A program made the position numbers and the translations under genes. Source: Plantibacter sp. VKM Ac-2880 (GTDB lineage Bacteria > Actinomycetota > Actinomycetes > Actinomycetales > Microbacteriaceae). Taken from it: a DNA stretch of 64,000 nt. Below, one piece after another: positions 41,521-48,979 of this stretch (positions within the stretch are counted from its first letter, which is position 1; each line of letters opens with the position of its first letter). The notes under the pieces were generated by a model. The model worked only from the letters and a program-made list of their open reading frames with translations, ran no database searches and was not told the DNA's origin. The stretch covers positions 248,001 to 312,000 of the forward strand of contig NZ_JADKSJ010000001.1 of the NCBI RefSeq assembly GCF_015351235.1, in the 5' to 3' direction.

Positions 41521-44121
41521 TCATCCTGCCGAGGTGTCCTCGGGCGACGGTGCCTCGCCGAGGAGCGCCAACCGCTTCGCGAGGTACGGCGCCGTCCGGC
41601 TGGCCGGGTCCGCGGCGACGGCGTCCGGAGTGCCGGCGGACACGATCCGTCCGCCCGCGTCGCCCCCGGACGGCCCGAGGTCGATCACCCAGTCCGCCGC
41701 CGCGACGACGTCCATCTCGTGCTCGACCACGACGACCGTGTCGCCGGAGTCGACCAGCGCGTTCAACTGGGCGAGCAGACGCCGGACGTCGGACGGGTGC
41801 AGACCGGTCGTCGGCTCGTCCAGGAGGTAGAGGGTGTGCCCGCGGCGCACGCGCTGCAGTTCCGTCGCGAGCTTGATGCGCTGCGCCTCGCCGCCCGACA
41901 GCTCGGTGGCAGGCTGGCCGAGGCGCAGGTACCCGAGCCCGACCTCGAGCAGGGTACGGAGGCTGCGTGCTGCCGCCGGGACCGAGGCGAGGAACTCGGC
42001 CGCCTGCTCCACGGTGAGCGCGAGGACGTCGGCGATCGACTTCCCGTCGTAGGTGACCTCGAGGGTCTCCGCGTTGTAGCGGGCGCCGCCACAGGTGGGG
42101 CACTTCCCGTAGCTGCCGGGAAGGAACAGGAGCTCGACGGACACGAACCCTTCACCGAGGCAGGTCTCGCAGCGGCCACCTGCGACGTTGAACGAGAACC
42201 GGCCGGCCGTGTAGCCGCGCTCGCGGGCCAGGTCCGTGGCGGCGAAGGCCGCGCGGACGGCGTCGAAGAGCCCGGTGTACGTCGCGAGGTTCGACCGCGG
42301 TGTGCGACCGATCGGCTTCTGGTCCACCCGCACGAGGCGGTCGATGTGCTCGAGGCCCTTCGTGCGGCGGACGGACAGGGTGTCCGCGTGCCCGTCGGGG
42401 ACGGTCGCTTCGGCCAGGCCGTCGCCGGTCGCATCCGGCTCGTCCGTGCCGTCGTCCTCGTCGAGTACGTCGTCACGGTCGCCGCCCGCGCGCAGGTGGT
42501 CACGGACGACGTCCCGGAGCACCCGGCTCACGAGCGTCGACTTACCGGACCCCGAGACGCCCGTGACCGCAACGAAGGTGCCCAGGGGGATCTCCGCGTC
42601 GACACCGGCGAGGTTGTGCAGCGTGATGCCCTCGACGCCGAGCCACCCGCGCGGTTCCCGCAGCGCACGACGAGCGTCGGTCGATCCTTCCGCTTCGGGG
42701 AAGAGGAACGGGCGCGTCGCCGAGGCCTCGATGTCGGCGAGCCCTGAGACCGCACCGCTGTAGAGCACCTCGCCGCCGCCCTCGCCGGCACCCGGTCCGA
42801 CGTCGACGATCCAGTCCGCGTTCCGGACGACGTCCATGTTGTGCTCGACGACGTAGACCGAGTTGCCCGAGCGCTTGAGCTGCTCCAGCACGTCGAGCAG
42901 GGGTTCAGCATCGGCCGGGTGGAGGCCGGCCGACGGCTCGTCGAGCACGTAGACGACCCCGAAGAGCCCGGACCGCAGCTGGGTCGCCAGGCGGAGCCGC
43001 TGCATCTCGCCAGGGGACAGCGTCGTCGTCACCCGACCGAGCCCCAGATAGCCGAGGCCGAGGTCGGTGAGGACCCCGATACGCGCGAGGAGGTCGGTCG
43101 TGATGGCGACGGCCACGTCGGTGCGCTCGCCGGAGAGCGTGGTGGGGAGCGCCGGTGCGGCGTCGGTCAGCTGAGTCGTCGGCCGGATGACCTCGGCGAG
43201 CTCCGTCATCGGGAGGGCGTTGAGTTCGGCGATCGTCCGCCCGGCGAAGGTGACGGCGAGCGCCTCCCGGCGGAGCCCCGTGCCGTGGCACAGCGGGCAT
43301 GGGCCGGAGCGGACGAACTGCAGCACCTTGTTCCGCATCATCTGGCTCTTCGAGTCGGAGAGGGTGTGGAAGACGTACTGCTTCGCGCTCCAGAACATGC
43401 CGTTGTACGGCTTCGCGACCCGGTCGCGTTGCGGGGTGATCTGCACCACCGGCTGCTCCTCGGTGAAGAGGATCCAGTCGCGGTCCTCCTGATCGAGCTC
43501 GCGCCACGGCCGATCGACGTCGTAGCCGAGCGCGATCGTGATGTCGCGGAGGTTCTTCGCCTGCCAGGCTCCCGGCCAGGCGGCGATCGCGCCCTCGCGG
43601 ATGCTGAGCGACGGGTCGGGCACGAGGGAGTCCTCCGTGACGGTGTGTGCGACACCGATCCCGTGGCACTCGGGGCAGGCACCGACGGCGGTGTTCGGGG
43701 AGAACGCGTCGGAGTCGAGCCGGGTCGTGAAGCCCTCGGGGAAGGTGCCGGCACGCGAGAAGAGCATGCGGAGGGAGTTCGAGAGCGTGGTGACGGTGCC
43801 GACGCTGGAGCGCGAGCTCGGGGCACCGCGGCGCTGCTGCAGGGCGACCGCGGGCGGGAGGCCCGAGATGGAGTCGACGTGCGGGTCGTGGCCCTGCTGG
43901 ATCAGTCGCCGGGCGTAGGGGGCGACGGACTCCAGGTAGCGCCGTTGCGCCTCGGTGAAGATGGTTCCGAACGCGAGCGACGACTTCCCGGAACCCGAGA
44001 CGCCCGTGAAGGCGACGATCGCGTCGCGGGGGACGTCGACGTCCACGTTGCGGAGGTTGTTCTCGTTGGCTCCCCGGACGCGGACGAACGGGTCGGATGC
44101 TTCGGGGGCGTGTTCGGGCAT
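41521..44121 (-). CDS. UvrA-like ATPase, class II (UvrA2/drug-resistance type)
   Basis: An 866-aa protein with two ABC cassettes and zinc modules. The first half has GVSGSGKSSLAFG, CPECHGIGV and CPLCHGTG fingers, signature LSPGEMQRLRLAT and VYVLDEPSAGLHP. The second half has GVSGSGKSTLVSRV, CETCLGEGF, KCPTCGGARY, LSGGEAQRIKLAT and LYLLDEPTTGLHPSD. It is about 80-100 residues shorter than housekeeping UvrA, in keeping with class II proteins that lack the UvrB-binding region. It may aid DNA-adduct tolerance or drug resistance. TAGGGT lies six bases before ATG 44121. Confidence 0.9.
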   Translation of the reverse strand: MPEHAPEASDPFVRVRGANENNLRNVDVDVPRDAIVAFTGVSGSGKSSLAFGTIFTEAQRRYLESVAPYARRLIQQGHDPHVDSISGLPPAVALQQRRGAPSSRSSVGTVTTLSNSLRMLFSRAGTFPEGFTTRLDSDAFSPNTAVGACPECHGIGVAHTVTEDSLVPDPSLSIREGAIAAWPGAWQAKNLRDITIALGYDVDRPWRELDQEDRDWILFTEEQPVVQITPQRDRVAKPYNGMFWSAKQYVFHTLSDSKSQMMRNKVLQFVRSGPCPLCHGTGLRREALAVTFAGRTIAELNALPMTELAEVIRPTTQLTDAAPALPTTLSGERTDVAVAITTDLLARIGVLTDLGLGYLGLGRVTTTLSPGEMQRLRLATQLRSGLFGVVYVLDEPSAGLHPADAEPLLDVLEQLKRSGNSVYVVEHNMDVVRNADWIVDVGPGAGEGGGEVLYSGAVSGLADIEASATRPFLFPEAEGSTDARRALREPRGWLGVEGITLHNLAGVDAEIPLGTFVAVTGVSGSGKSTLVSRVLRDVVRDHLRAGGDRDDVLDEDDGTDEPDATGDGLAEATVPDGHADTLSVRRTKGLEHIDRLVRVDQKPIGRTPRSNLATYTGLFDAVRAAFAATDLARERGYTAGRFSFNVAGGRCETCLGEGFVSVELLFLPGSYGKCPTCGGARYNAETLEVTYDGKSIADVLALTVEQAAEFLASVPAAARSLRTLLEVGLGYLRLGQPATELSGGEAQRIKLATELQRVRRGHTLYLLDEPTTGLHPSDVRRLLAQLNALVDSGDTVVVVEHEMDVVAAADWVIDLGPSGGDAGGRIVSAGTPDAVAADPASRTAPYLAKRLALLGEAPSPEDTSAG

Positions 44122-44127
44122 CAGATC

Positions 44128-44133
44128 ACCCTA
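44128..44133 (-). promoter_or_regulatory. -10 hexamer TAGGGT of the UvrA-like gene
   Basis: Read on the minus strand, TAGGGT ends six bases before ATG 44121. No Shine-Dalgarno is present. Confidence 0.4.
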
Positions 44134-44233
44134 CGTCGCCCGCCGCTCGGGCGAGGGGTGGTTGACGCGTCTGAGCAGGTGTGCGGGCGCGCGGCGCTGG
44201 ATCCGCCGCGAGCCGTGCGCCGTCGGGTGAGGA

Positions 44234-44737
44234 TCAGCTGTCGAGGGTTGCGCGCGCGTCGGAAGCCAACAGGTACAGCGCGCGACTCGAGCCGGGGAAC
44301 CGTTCGAAACCGAATCGTTCGTAGAACGGGATGACCTCGTCGGTGAGGGCGTGGACCAGGATCGCTCGCATCCCGATGATCTCCGCCGCGCTGATCGCCT
44401 GGAGGACGGCATGCTGCAGGAGGGCGGTTCCGAGGCCGTGGCCGGCGAAGTCCTGATCGATGGCGAGCCGCCCGATCAGGACGACGGGGATCGGGTCGGG
44501 CGCTCGGCGCGCCAGTTGCTGTGGCGCCTCCTCCCGGACGAGCGAACTCGCGGAGAGGCAGTAGTAGCCCGCGACTCGACCCTCGGTCGTCACCGAGACC
44601 ATCGTCCTCGACCCGCCACTGCGGTCGTTGTTCCGTGCGTATCCGCGGAGCCAGCTGTCGAGGGCTTCCACGCCGCACCGGAACTCCGAGAGGACGTCTC
44701 CAGTGGCGAGGGGCCGGGGCGTCCGGAACTCAGTCAA
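44234..44737 (-). CDS. GNAT-family toxin (TacT-like)
   Basis: A 167-aa acetyltransferase of the toxin type: FRCGVEALDSWLRGYARNND, GYYCLSASSL, PIPVVLIGRLAIDQDFAGHG (acetyl-CoA loop) and FYERFGF with Tyr139 at the position of the TacT catalytic Tyr. TacT-type toxins acetylate the amino group of charged tRNAs and stop translation. The start is TTG 44737, overlapping the antitoxin stop by 8 nt, which gives coupled, lower expression. The pairing with a DUF1778 antitoxin makes the assignment firm; tRNA specificity is unknown. Confidence 0.9.
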   Translation of the reverse strand: MTEFRTPRPLATGDVLSEFRCGVEALDSWLRGYARNNDRSGGSRTMVSVTTEGRVAGYYCLSASSLVREEAPQQLARRAPDPIPVVLIGRLAIDQDFAGHGLGTALLQHAVLQAISAAEIIGMRAILVHALTDEVIPFYERFGFERFPGSSRALYLLASDARATLDS

Positions 44738-45005
44738 CGAAGATCGAGGGTCGGTTCAGGAGGTCGCGGAGCCCGTCGATCGAACGCGCTGGGCGTTCCA
44801 GGATCGCTTCGAACTGCTCGAGGGCAGCCGCGTCGAGGCGGATGTCGCGCTCACGCCTGATGACGTCCGCCGCCCGTTCGGTCGCTGCAGACGTGGTGAA
44901 GTCGGTGATGGAGCGCCCTTCGATCGCGGCAGCCGCAGCGATCGCGTCCTTCTGCGCGCTGGTCACGCGGACCTCGATGCGCTTGTCTTTCAGTGGGCCA
45001 GGCAT
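44730..45005 (-). CDS. DUF1778 antitoxin (TacA-like)
   Basis: A 91-aa protein: a ribbon-helix-helix N-terminus (KDKRIEVRVTSAQKDAIAAA) followed by DUF1778 (EGRSITDFTTSAATERAADV) and a C-terminal toxin-neutralising tail (RPARSIDGLRDLLNRPSIFV). It precedes and overlaps the GNAT toxin gene, the standard order. ATG 45005 gives the family length. A strong inverted repeat just upstream is a likely autorepression site. Confidence 0.88.
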   Translation of the reverse strand: MPGPLKDKRIEVRVTSAQKDAIAAAAAIEGRSITDFTTSAATERAADVIRRERDIRLDAAALEQFEAILERPARSIDGLRDLLNRPSIFVD

Positions 45006-45014
45006 GTCCCCAGT

Positions 45015-45033
45015 GTACGGCAAATATCCGTAC
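45015..45033. promoter_or_regulatory. TacA-type operator upstream of TA operon
   Basis: GTACGGCAAATATCCGTAC has perfect 6-bp arms and a 7-nt AT-rich centre. It lies ten bases upstream of the antitoxin ATG. Its position and symmetry suit RHH-mediated autorepression. Confidence 0.65.
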
Positions 45034-45069
45034 GGGAGCACTGTCGGTGGCCGACGGCAGAATCGACGC

Positions 45070-45642
45070 ATGACTCGTGAACGTTCCTGGCGCGGCTGCG
45101 TCTTCATCGGCGTGAGCCTCGACGGATTCATCGCCAAGCCCGACGGCGACCTCGACTGGCTCACCGGACTCGCGCCGCGGGGGCACGCCGCGGATGCGCC
45201 GGGGGCGCACCCGGCACTCGTCTGGGAGACGTTCTTCCCGGACGTCGACACCCTCGTGATGGGCCGGACCACCTACGAGACCGTTCGCGGCTTCGACGAG
45301 TGGCCGTTCGAGGGCAAGCGGGTGCTCGTGCTGAGCACCACGCTCGAGGCCGGGGACGACCGCGTCACGATCGCCGGATCGCTCGACGACGCGGTGGCCT
45401 TGCTCGACGAGGCCGGTGCCGGGCGCGTCTACATCGACGGTGGCAGGACGATCCAGGCGTTCCTGGGCGCCGGCCTCGTCGACGAGCTGACGGTGTCGGT
45501 CGCACCGGTCCTCATCGGTTCCGGCGCACGCCTCTTCGGCGACCTCGACGCCGACGTCCTCCTCCGGCTCCGAGGTACCCACGCGACGCCCGAAGACGGG
45601 CTCGTGCGCATCACCTACGACGTGCTGGCGAAGGACGCCTAG
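45070..45642 (+). CDS. Dihydrofolate reductase-family protein (RibD C-terminal type)
   Basis: A 190-aa RibD-C/DHFR-fold protein: GCVFIGVSLDGFIAKPDGDL, LVMGRTTYETVRGFDEWPFE, GRVYIDGGRTIQAFLGAGLV and VAPVLIGSGARLFGDL. It matches the YyaP/YwjB-like branch, a probable NADPH reductase of unknown substrate. It is divergent from the TA operon and ends at a small hairpin. It is distinct from the family member at 17628. Confidence 0.85.
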   Translation: MTRERSWRGCVFIGVSLDGFIAKPDGDLDWLTGLAPRGHAADAPGAHPALVWETFFPDVDTLVMGRTTYETVRGFDEWPFEGKRVLVLSTTLEAGDDRVTIAGSLDDAVALLDEAGAGRVYIDGGRTIQAFLGAGLVDELTVSVAPVLIGSGARLFGDLDADVLLRLRGTHATPEDGLVRITYDVLAKDA

Positions 45643-45655
45643 GCGCGATCACGAT

Positions 45656-45673
45656 TATTGCGTTTTCGCAATA
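45656..45673. terminator. Hairpin between convergent genes
   Basis: TATTGCG and CGCAATA form a perfect 7-bp stem around a TTTT loop, 13 nt after the reductase stop and before the end of the convergent 45695 gene. Confidence 0.55.
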
Positions 45674-45694
45674 CAGCCCGATACAACGCGATTC

Positions 45695-46282
45695 CTACGG
45701 GGTGGTTGTGCCGGCGCGCGGATCCTCCGCCCGGGCTGCCCAGTCCTCGAGGAGCGCGGTGATCGTCGACTCGTAGGGTGCGCGCTCGAACATCAGCGTG
45801 AACGCTGCGACCTCCGAGACACCGATCTGCTCGGTGTTGCCGTCCTGGTAGGCGATGTCCCGCCATTCCACGGTGCTGTCGGAGGTCACGACGTTCGCCG
45901 AGACCGCGCCGCAGTACAGGTCGCCGCACGGGCAGAACAAGATGCCGACCCGGCCGTCCGAGAACTGGACGGGCTCCTGCTCCGCGCCTGCCAGCAGAAG
46001 GAGCGCGCGAAGGCTCGCGACCGCCGCGGGAGGGAAGTTCGGTGCATCATGCATGAGCGTCAGGTCGTCGCACGGGGTGCCGTTCGGGAATCGCATGCGC
46101 TCGGTCAACGGCTCGCCGTCGATCAACCACTCGACGACGGCCACCTGTCGCGTCGTGCTGAGGTCCTTTCGAAACTGTCGCGTGACGGTGTCCGTCTGTT
46201 CGTAGCTCGACCACGCCCAACCCAGCGTCGAGAGGTCGCCGGTCGGAGGCTGCACCTGGCCCTCATCGAGCCGATCGGTCAC
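45695..46282 (-). CDS. Cys-motif hypothetical protein at end of moa operon
   Basis: A 195-aa soluble protein I do not recognise. The clearest motif is ILFCPCGDLYCGAVSANV, three Cys in a beta-strand context, followed by VEWRDIAYQDG. GTG 46282 gives a 4-nt GTGA overlap with the moaE stop; GTG 46294 is an alternative. This coupling places it as the last gene of moeB-moeA-moaCB-moaE. A cofactor-handling role is only an inference. Similar Cys-patterned proteins occur as orphans in actinobacteria. Confidence 0.65.
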   Translation of the reverse strand: MTDRLDEGQVQPPTGDLSTLGWAWSSYEQTDTVTRQFRKDLSTTRQVAVVEWLIDGEPLTERMRFPNGTPCDDLTLMHDAPNFPPAAVASLRALLLLAGAEQEPVQFSDGRVGILFCPCGDLYCGAVSANVVTSDSTVEWRDIAYQDGNTEQIGVSEVAAFTLMFERAPYESTITALLEDWAARAEDPRAGTTTP

Positions 46283-46707
46283 AGACCGACCCACTCCGTC
46301 TCGCCGTCGGCGAGGTGCTGACGCTTCCAGATGGGGACGGTGCGCTTGATCTCCTCGACGAGGCGCTCACAGGCGCCGAAGGCCTCGGCACGGTGGGCGG
46401 CCGCGACGGCGGCGACGAGCGCCAGGTCACCCACGACGAGGGAACCGACCCGGTGGGCGGCGGCCACCCGCAGGCCGGTCTCCGCGGCGACGGTGCGGCA
46501 GCAGTCCTCCAGGAACCGCTGGGCGTCGGGGTGCGCCCGGTAGTCGAGCGCGTCGACCGCCTCACCGTGATCGTGGTCGCGGACGATGCCGCGGAACGCC
46601 ACCAGCGCACCATTCGCCGGGGCGGCGACGAAGTCCTCGATCGCGTGCGCGTCGAGGGGCGACTCGGAGATGAGGGCGAGGACTTCGGGGACCGTCGACT
46701 CACTCAT
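46279..46707 (-). CDS. moaE: Molybdopterin synthase catalytic subunit
   Basis: A 142-aa MoaE. FRGIVRDHDHGEAVDALDYR, AHRVGSLVVGD and ERLVEEIKRTVPIWKRQ are the family blocks. K121 and K128 match the spacing of the E. coli active-site lysines 119 and 126. It converts cPMP to molybdopterin using sulfur from MoaD. ATG 46707 has GGAGG eight bases upstream, better than the GTG at 46716. It overlaps moaCB upstream and the Cys-motif gene downstream. Confidence 0.94.
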   Translation of the reverse strand: MSESTVPEVLALISESPLDAHAIEDFVAAPANGALVAFRGIVRDHDHGEAVDALDYRAHPDAQRFLEDCCRTVAAETGLRVAAAHRVGSLVVGDLALVAAVAAAHRAEAFGACERLVEEIKRTVPIWKRQHLADGETEWVGL

Positions 46708-47689
46708 GCGCGCCACCTCCGGCGATCTGGGCGACCAGGTGGTCGAGCAATCCGTCGAGGACGCTGAGGCCGTCCTTCACGCCGCCCGTCGAGCCGGGCA
46801 GGTTCACCACGACGGTTCCTGCGGCGACGCCCGCGAGCCCGCGGCTGAGCGCTGCAGTGGGGGTCTTGGTCGAACCGAGGGTGCGGATCGCCTCCGCGAT
46901 GCCGGGCAACTCGCGGTCGAGGTGCGGCCGGGTCGCCTCCGGGGTGCGGTCGCTCGGCGAGAGGCCGGTTCCGCCAGTCGTGATGAGCACCGCGGGCGTG
47001 GCGTCCAGTGCCGCTGCGATCGCGAGGTGCACCTCGGCGTCCGGCACGACCGTCACCGCGTCGACCACGTATCCGCGATCGGCGAGCCAAGCCGAGATGC
47101 GCGGGCCGGTGAGGTCCTCACGAGTGCCCGCTGCACCAGCGGTTGAGGCGACGATGACGGCTGCAGTCCCCGGACGGACCACTCGCTCCGTCGCCGCCGC
47201 GACCGTTGCCGGGTCCTGCGCGTCGGGCGTCCAGTCGCCGCGCTTCCCACCGGACTTCTCCAGCAGGCGGATGTCACCGAGGACGGAGGCGGGATCGACG
47301 GCCTTCGTCATGTCGTGGAGGGTCAGACCGGCGATCGAGGCAGCGGTGAGCGCCTCCATCTCGACGCCCGTCTGCCCGGTCGTCTTCGCGGTCGCCGTGA
47401 TCACGATCGAGTCCTCGGTGAACGCGAAGTCGAGACTCACGGAGGAGAGCGCGAGCTGGTGGCAGAGCGGGATGAGCTCGCTCGTCCGCTTCGCCCCCGC
47501 GATGCCGGCGATACGCGCGGTCGCGATGACGTCGGCCTTCGGGAGACCGTCGGCCTGGACGAGGGCGATGACGTCCGGCCGCGTGGTGAAGGTCGCGGTC
47601 GCCGTCGCGACCCGCTTCGTCGTGGCCTTGTCGCCCACGTCGACCATCCGTGCGCGGCCATCGTCGTCGAGATGCGTGAGCCCGGTCAT
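46700..47689 (-). CDS. moaCB: Bifunctional MoaC-MoaB/MogA fusion
   Basis: A 329-aa fusion. Residues 1-160 are MoaC (MVDVGDKATTKR, GAKRTSELIPLCHQL, GVEMEALTAASIAGLTLHDM), which forms cPMP from the MoaA product. Residues about 170-329 are MoaB/MogA (TTGGTGLSPSDRTPEAT, LPGSTGGVKDGLSVLDGLLD), which adenylates molybdopterin before metal insertion. The fusion joins an early and a late step of the pathway. ATG 47689 overlaps the moeA stop (ATGA). Confidence 0.94.
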   Translation of the reverse strand: MTGLTHLDDDGRARMVDVGDKATTKRVATATATFTTRPDVIALVQADGLPKADVIATARIAGIAGAKRTSELIPLCHQLALSSVSLDFAFTEDSIVITATAKTTGQTGVEMEALTAASIAGLTLHDMTKAVDPASVLGDIRLLEKSGGKRGDWTPDAQDPATVAAATERVVRPGTAAVIVASTAGAAGTREDLTGPRISAWLADRGYVVDAVTVVPDAEVHLAIAAALDATPAVLITTGGTGLSPSDRTPEATRPHLDRELPGIAEAIRTLGSTKTPTAALSRGLAGVAAGTVVVNLPGSTGGVKDGLSVLDGLLDHLVAQIAGGGAHE

Positions 47690-48921
47690 AGCGTCCATGC
47701 TTCCACAGCGTCCCCGGCCTCGAGCGCGAGGACGTCCTCGGGGATCACGAGGAGGACGTCGGACGCGGCGAGCCCGGCGACGAGATGCGAGCCCGGACCG
47801 GCGACGGGTTCGACGCGGCCGTCGTCGAGTCGGCGCCCGCGGAGGAACTGTCGCTTGCCCGGCACCGACTGCACCGCGACGGCGAGCTCCGCCGGTCCGC
47901 GAGCCGCCTGGGGCAGTCCGGCCACCCGCCGCAGGACCGGGGCGACGAAGACCTCGAACGAGAGCTGGGTGCTCACCGGGTTGCCGGGGAACGCGATGAT
48001 CGGGACGCCACGGTATGCGCCGAGTGCTTGCGGCCCGCCCGGCTGCATCGCGACCGATCCGATCCACCCGTCGAGCGGCCCGAGCACGTCGCGGACGACC
48101 TCGTGATCGCCCATCGAGATGCCGCCGGAGGTGAGGATGAGGTCGGCGTCGCCGTGCAGCTCGTCGAGGAGCGCGAGCAGGGCGTTGCGGTCGTCGACCA
48201 CCCGAGCCCGCCGGACGACCTCGGCTCCCACCGCGACGACCGCGGCCGCCAACGCGGTCCCGTTCGAGTCGAAGGTCTGGCCGAGCGTCGGCGTCTCACC
48301 GGGTTCGACGAGTTCCGCACCGGTGGTGACGATCGCGATGCGCGCCCGCCGCCGCACCTCGACCGTCGTGATCCCGGCCGCCGCCAGGACGGCCAGGTGC
48401 CGCGAGGCGAGACGGATCCCGGCGGGGAGCAGTTCGTCACCCGCGTGGACATCACTGCCGCGTTCGCGGACGAAGAGCCCGGGCGAGCGCATGACACCGG
48501 AGCGCGGAGCTCCGAGGACGACGGTCTCGCCGCCGCCCGGCGCGATCTCGACCGCCGACTCCTCGACGGGCACCACGATGTCCGCGCCGGGCGGCACGAC
48601 CGCCCCCGTCATGATCCGCACCGAGGTGCCGGCCACGAGCTCGGCCGGTTCGATCGGCCGAGCGGCGATCTCCCCGACCACCCGGAGTCGCGTCTCGCCC
48701 GCGGTGAGGTCGGCGGATCGCGCCGCGAACCCGTCCATCTGCGAGTTGCGGAACAGCGGCAGCTCGACGGGGGAGGTCACGGCGACCGCCGTCACCCGAC
48801 CAGCGGCGTCGTCGATCGGCACGGATTCGGCGCCGGTGCTCGTCACGGGTCCGAGGATGGCTGCGACGTCGGAGGCATGCTCCTCGACCCGCTTCCGGCT
48901 CGGGGGCGATGGCGTTGTCAT
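47686..48921 (-). CDS. moeA: Molybdopterin molybdotransferase
   Basis: A 411-aa MoeA. LPLFRNSQMDGFAARSAD, RIMTGAVVPPGADIVVPVEE, TSGGISMGDHEVV and IAFPGNPVSTQLSFEVFVAP are intact, so molybdate insertion into adenylated molybdopterin is expected. It lies between moeB (58-nt gap) and moaCB (ATGA overlap). ATG 48921 is the first start after the moeB region and gives the family length. Confidence 0.95.
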   Translation of the reverse strand: MTTPSPPSRKRVEEHASDVAAILGPVTSTGAESVPIDDAAGRVTAVAVTSPVELPLFRNSQMDGFAARSADLTAGETRLRVVGEIAARPIEPAELVAGTSVRIMTGAVVPPGADIVVPVEESAVEIAPGGGETVVLGAPRSGVMRSPGLFVRERGSDVHAGDELLPAGIRLASRHLAVLAAAGITTVEVRRRARIAIVTTGAELVEPGETPTLGQTFDSNGTALAAAVVAVGAEVVRRARVVDDRNALLALLDELHGDADLILTSGGISMGDHEVVRDVLGPLDGWIGSVAMQPGGPQALGAYRGVPIIAFPGNPVSTQLSFEVFVAPVLRRVAGLPQAARGPAELAVAVQSVPGKRQFLRGRRLDDGRVEPVAGPGSHLVAGLAASDVLLVIPEDVLALEAGDAVEAWTL

Positions 48922-48979
48922 GGTGGATCCCGTCGTCGAGGTCGGTCGGTGGGGGTGCACGGGGTGTTCGGAGCGGTGG

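Noticed and set aside
40435-45005. Genomic island with insertion boundaries
   Set aside because: The gene mix suggests insertion, but I found no integrase, tRNA target, direct-repeat ends or obvious base-composition shift.
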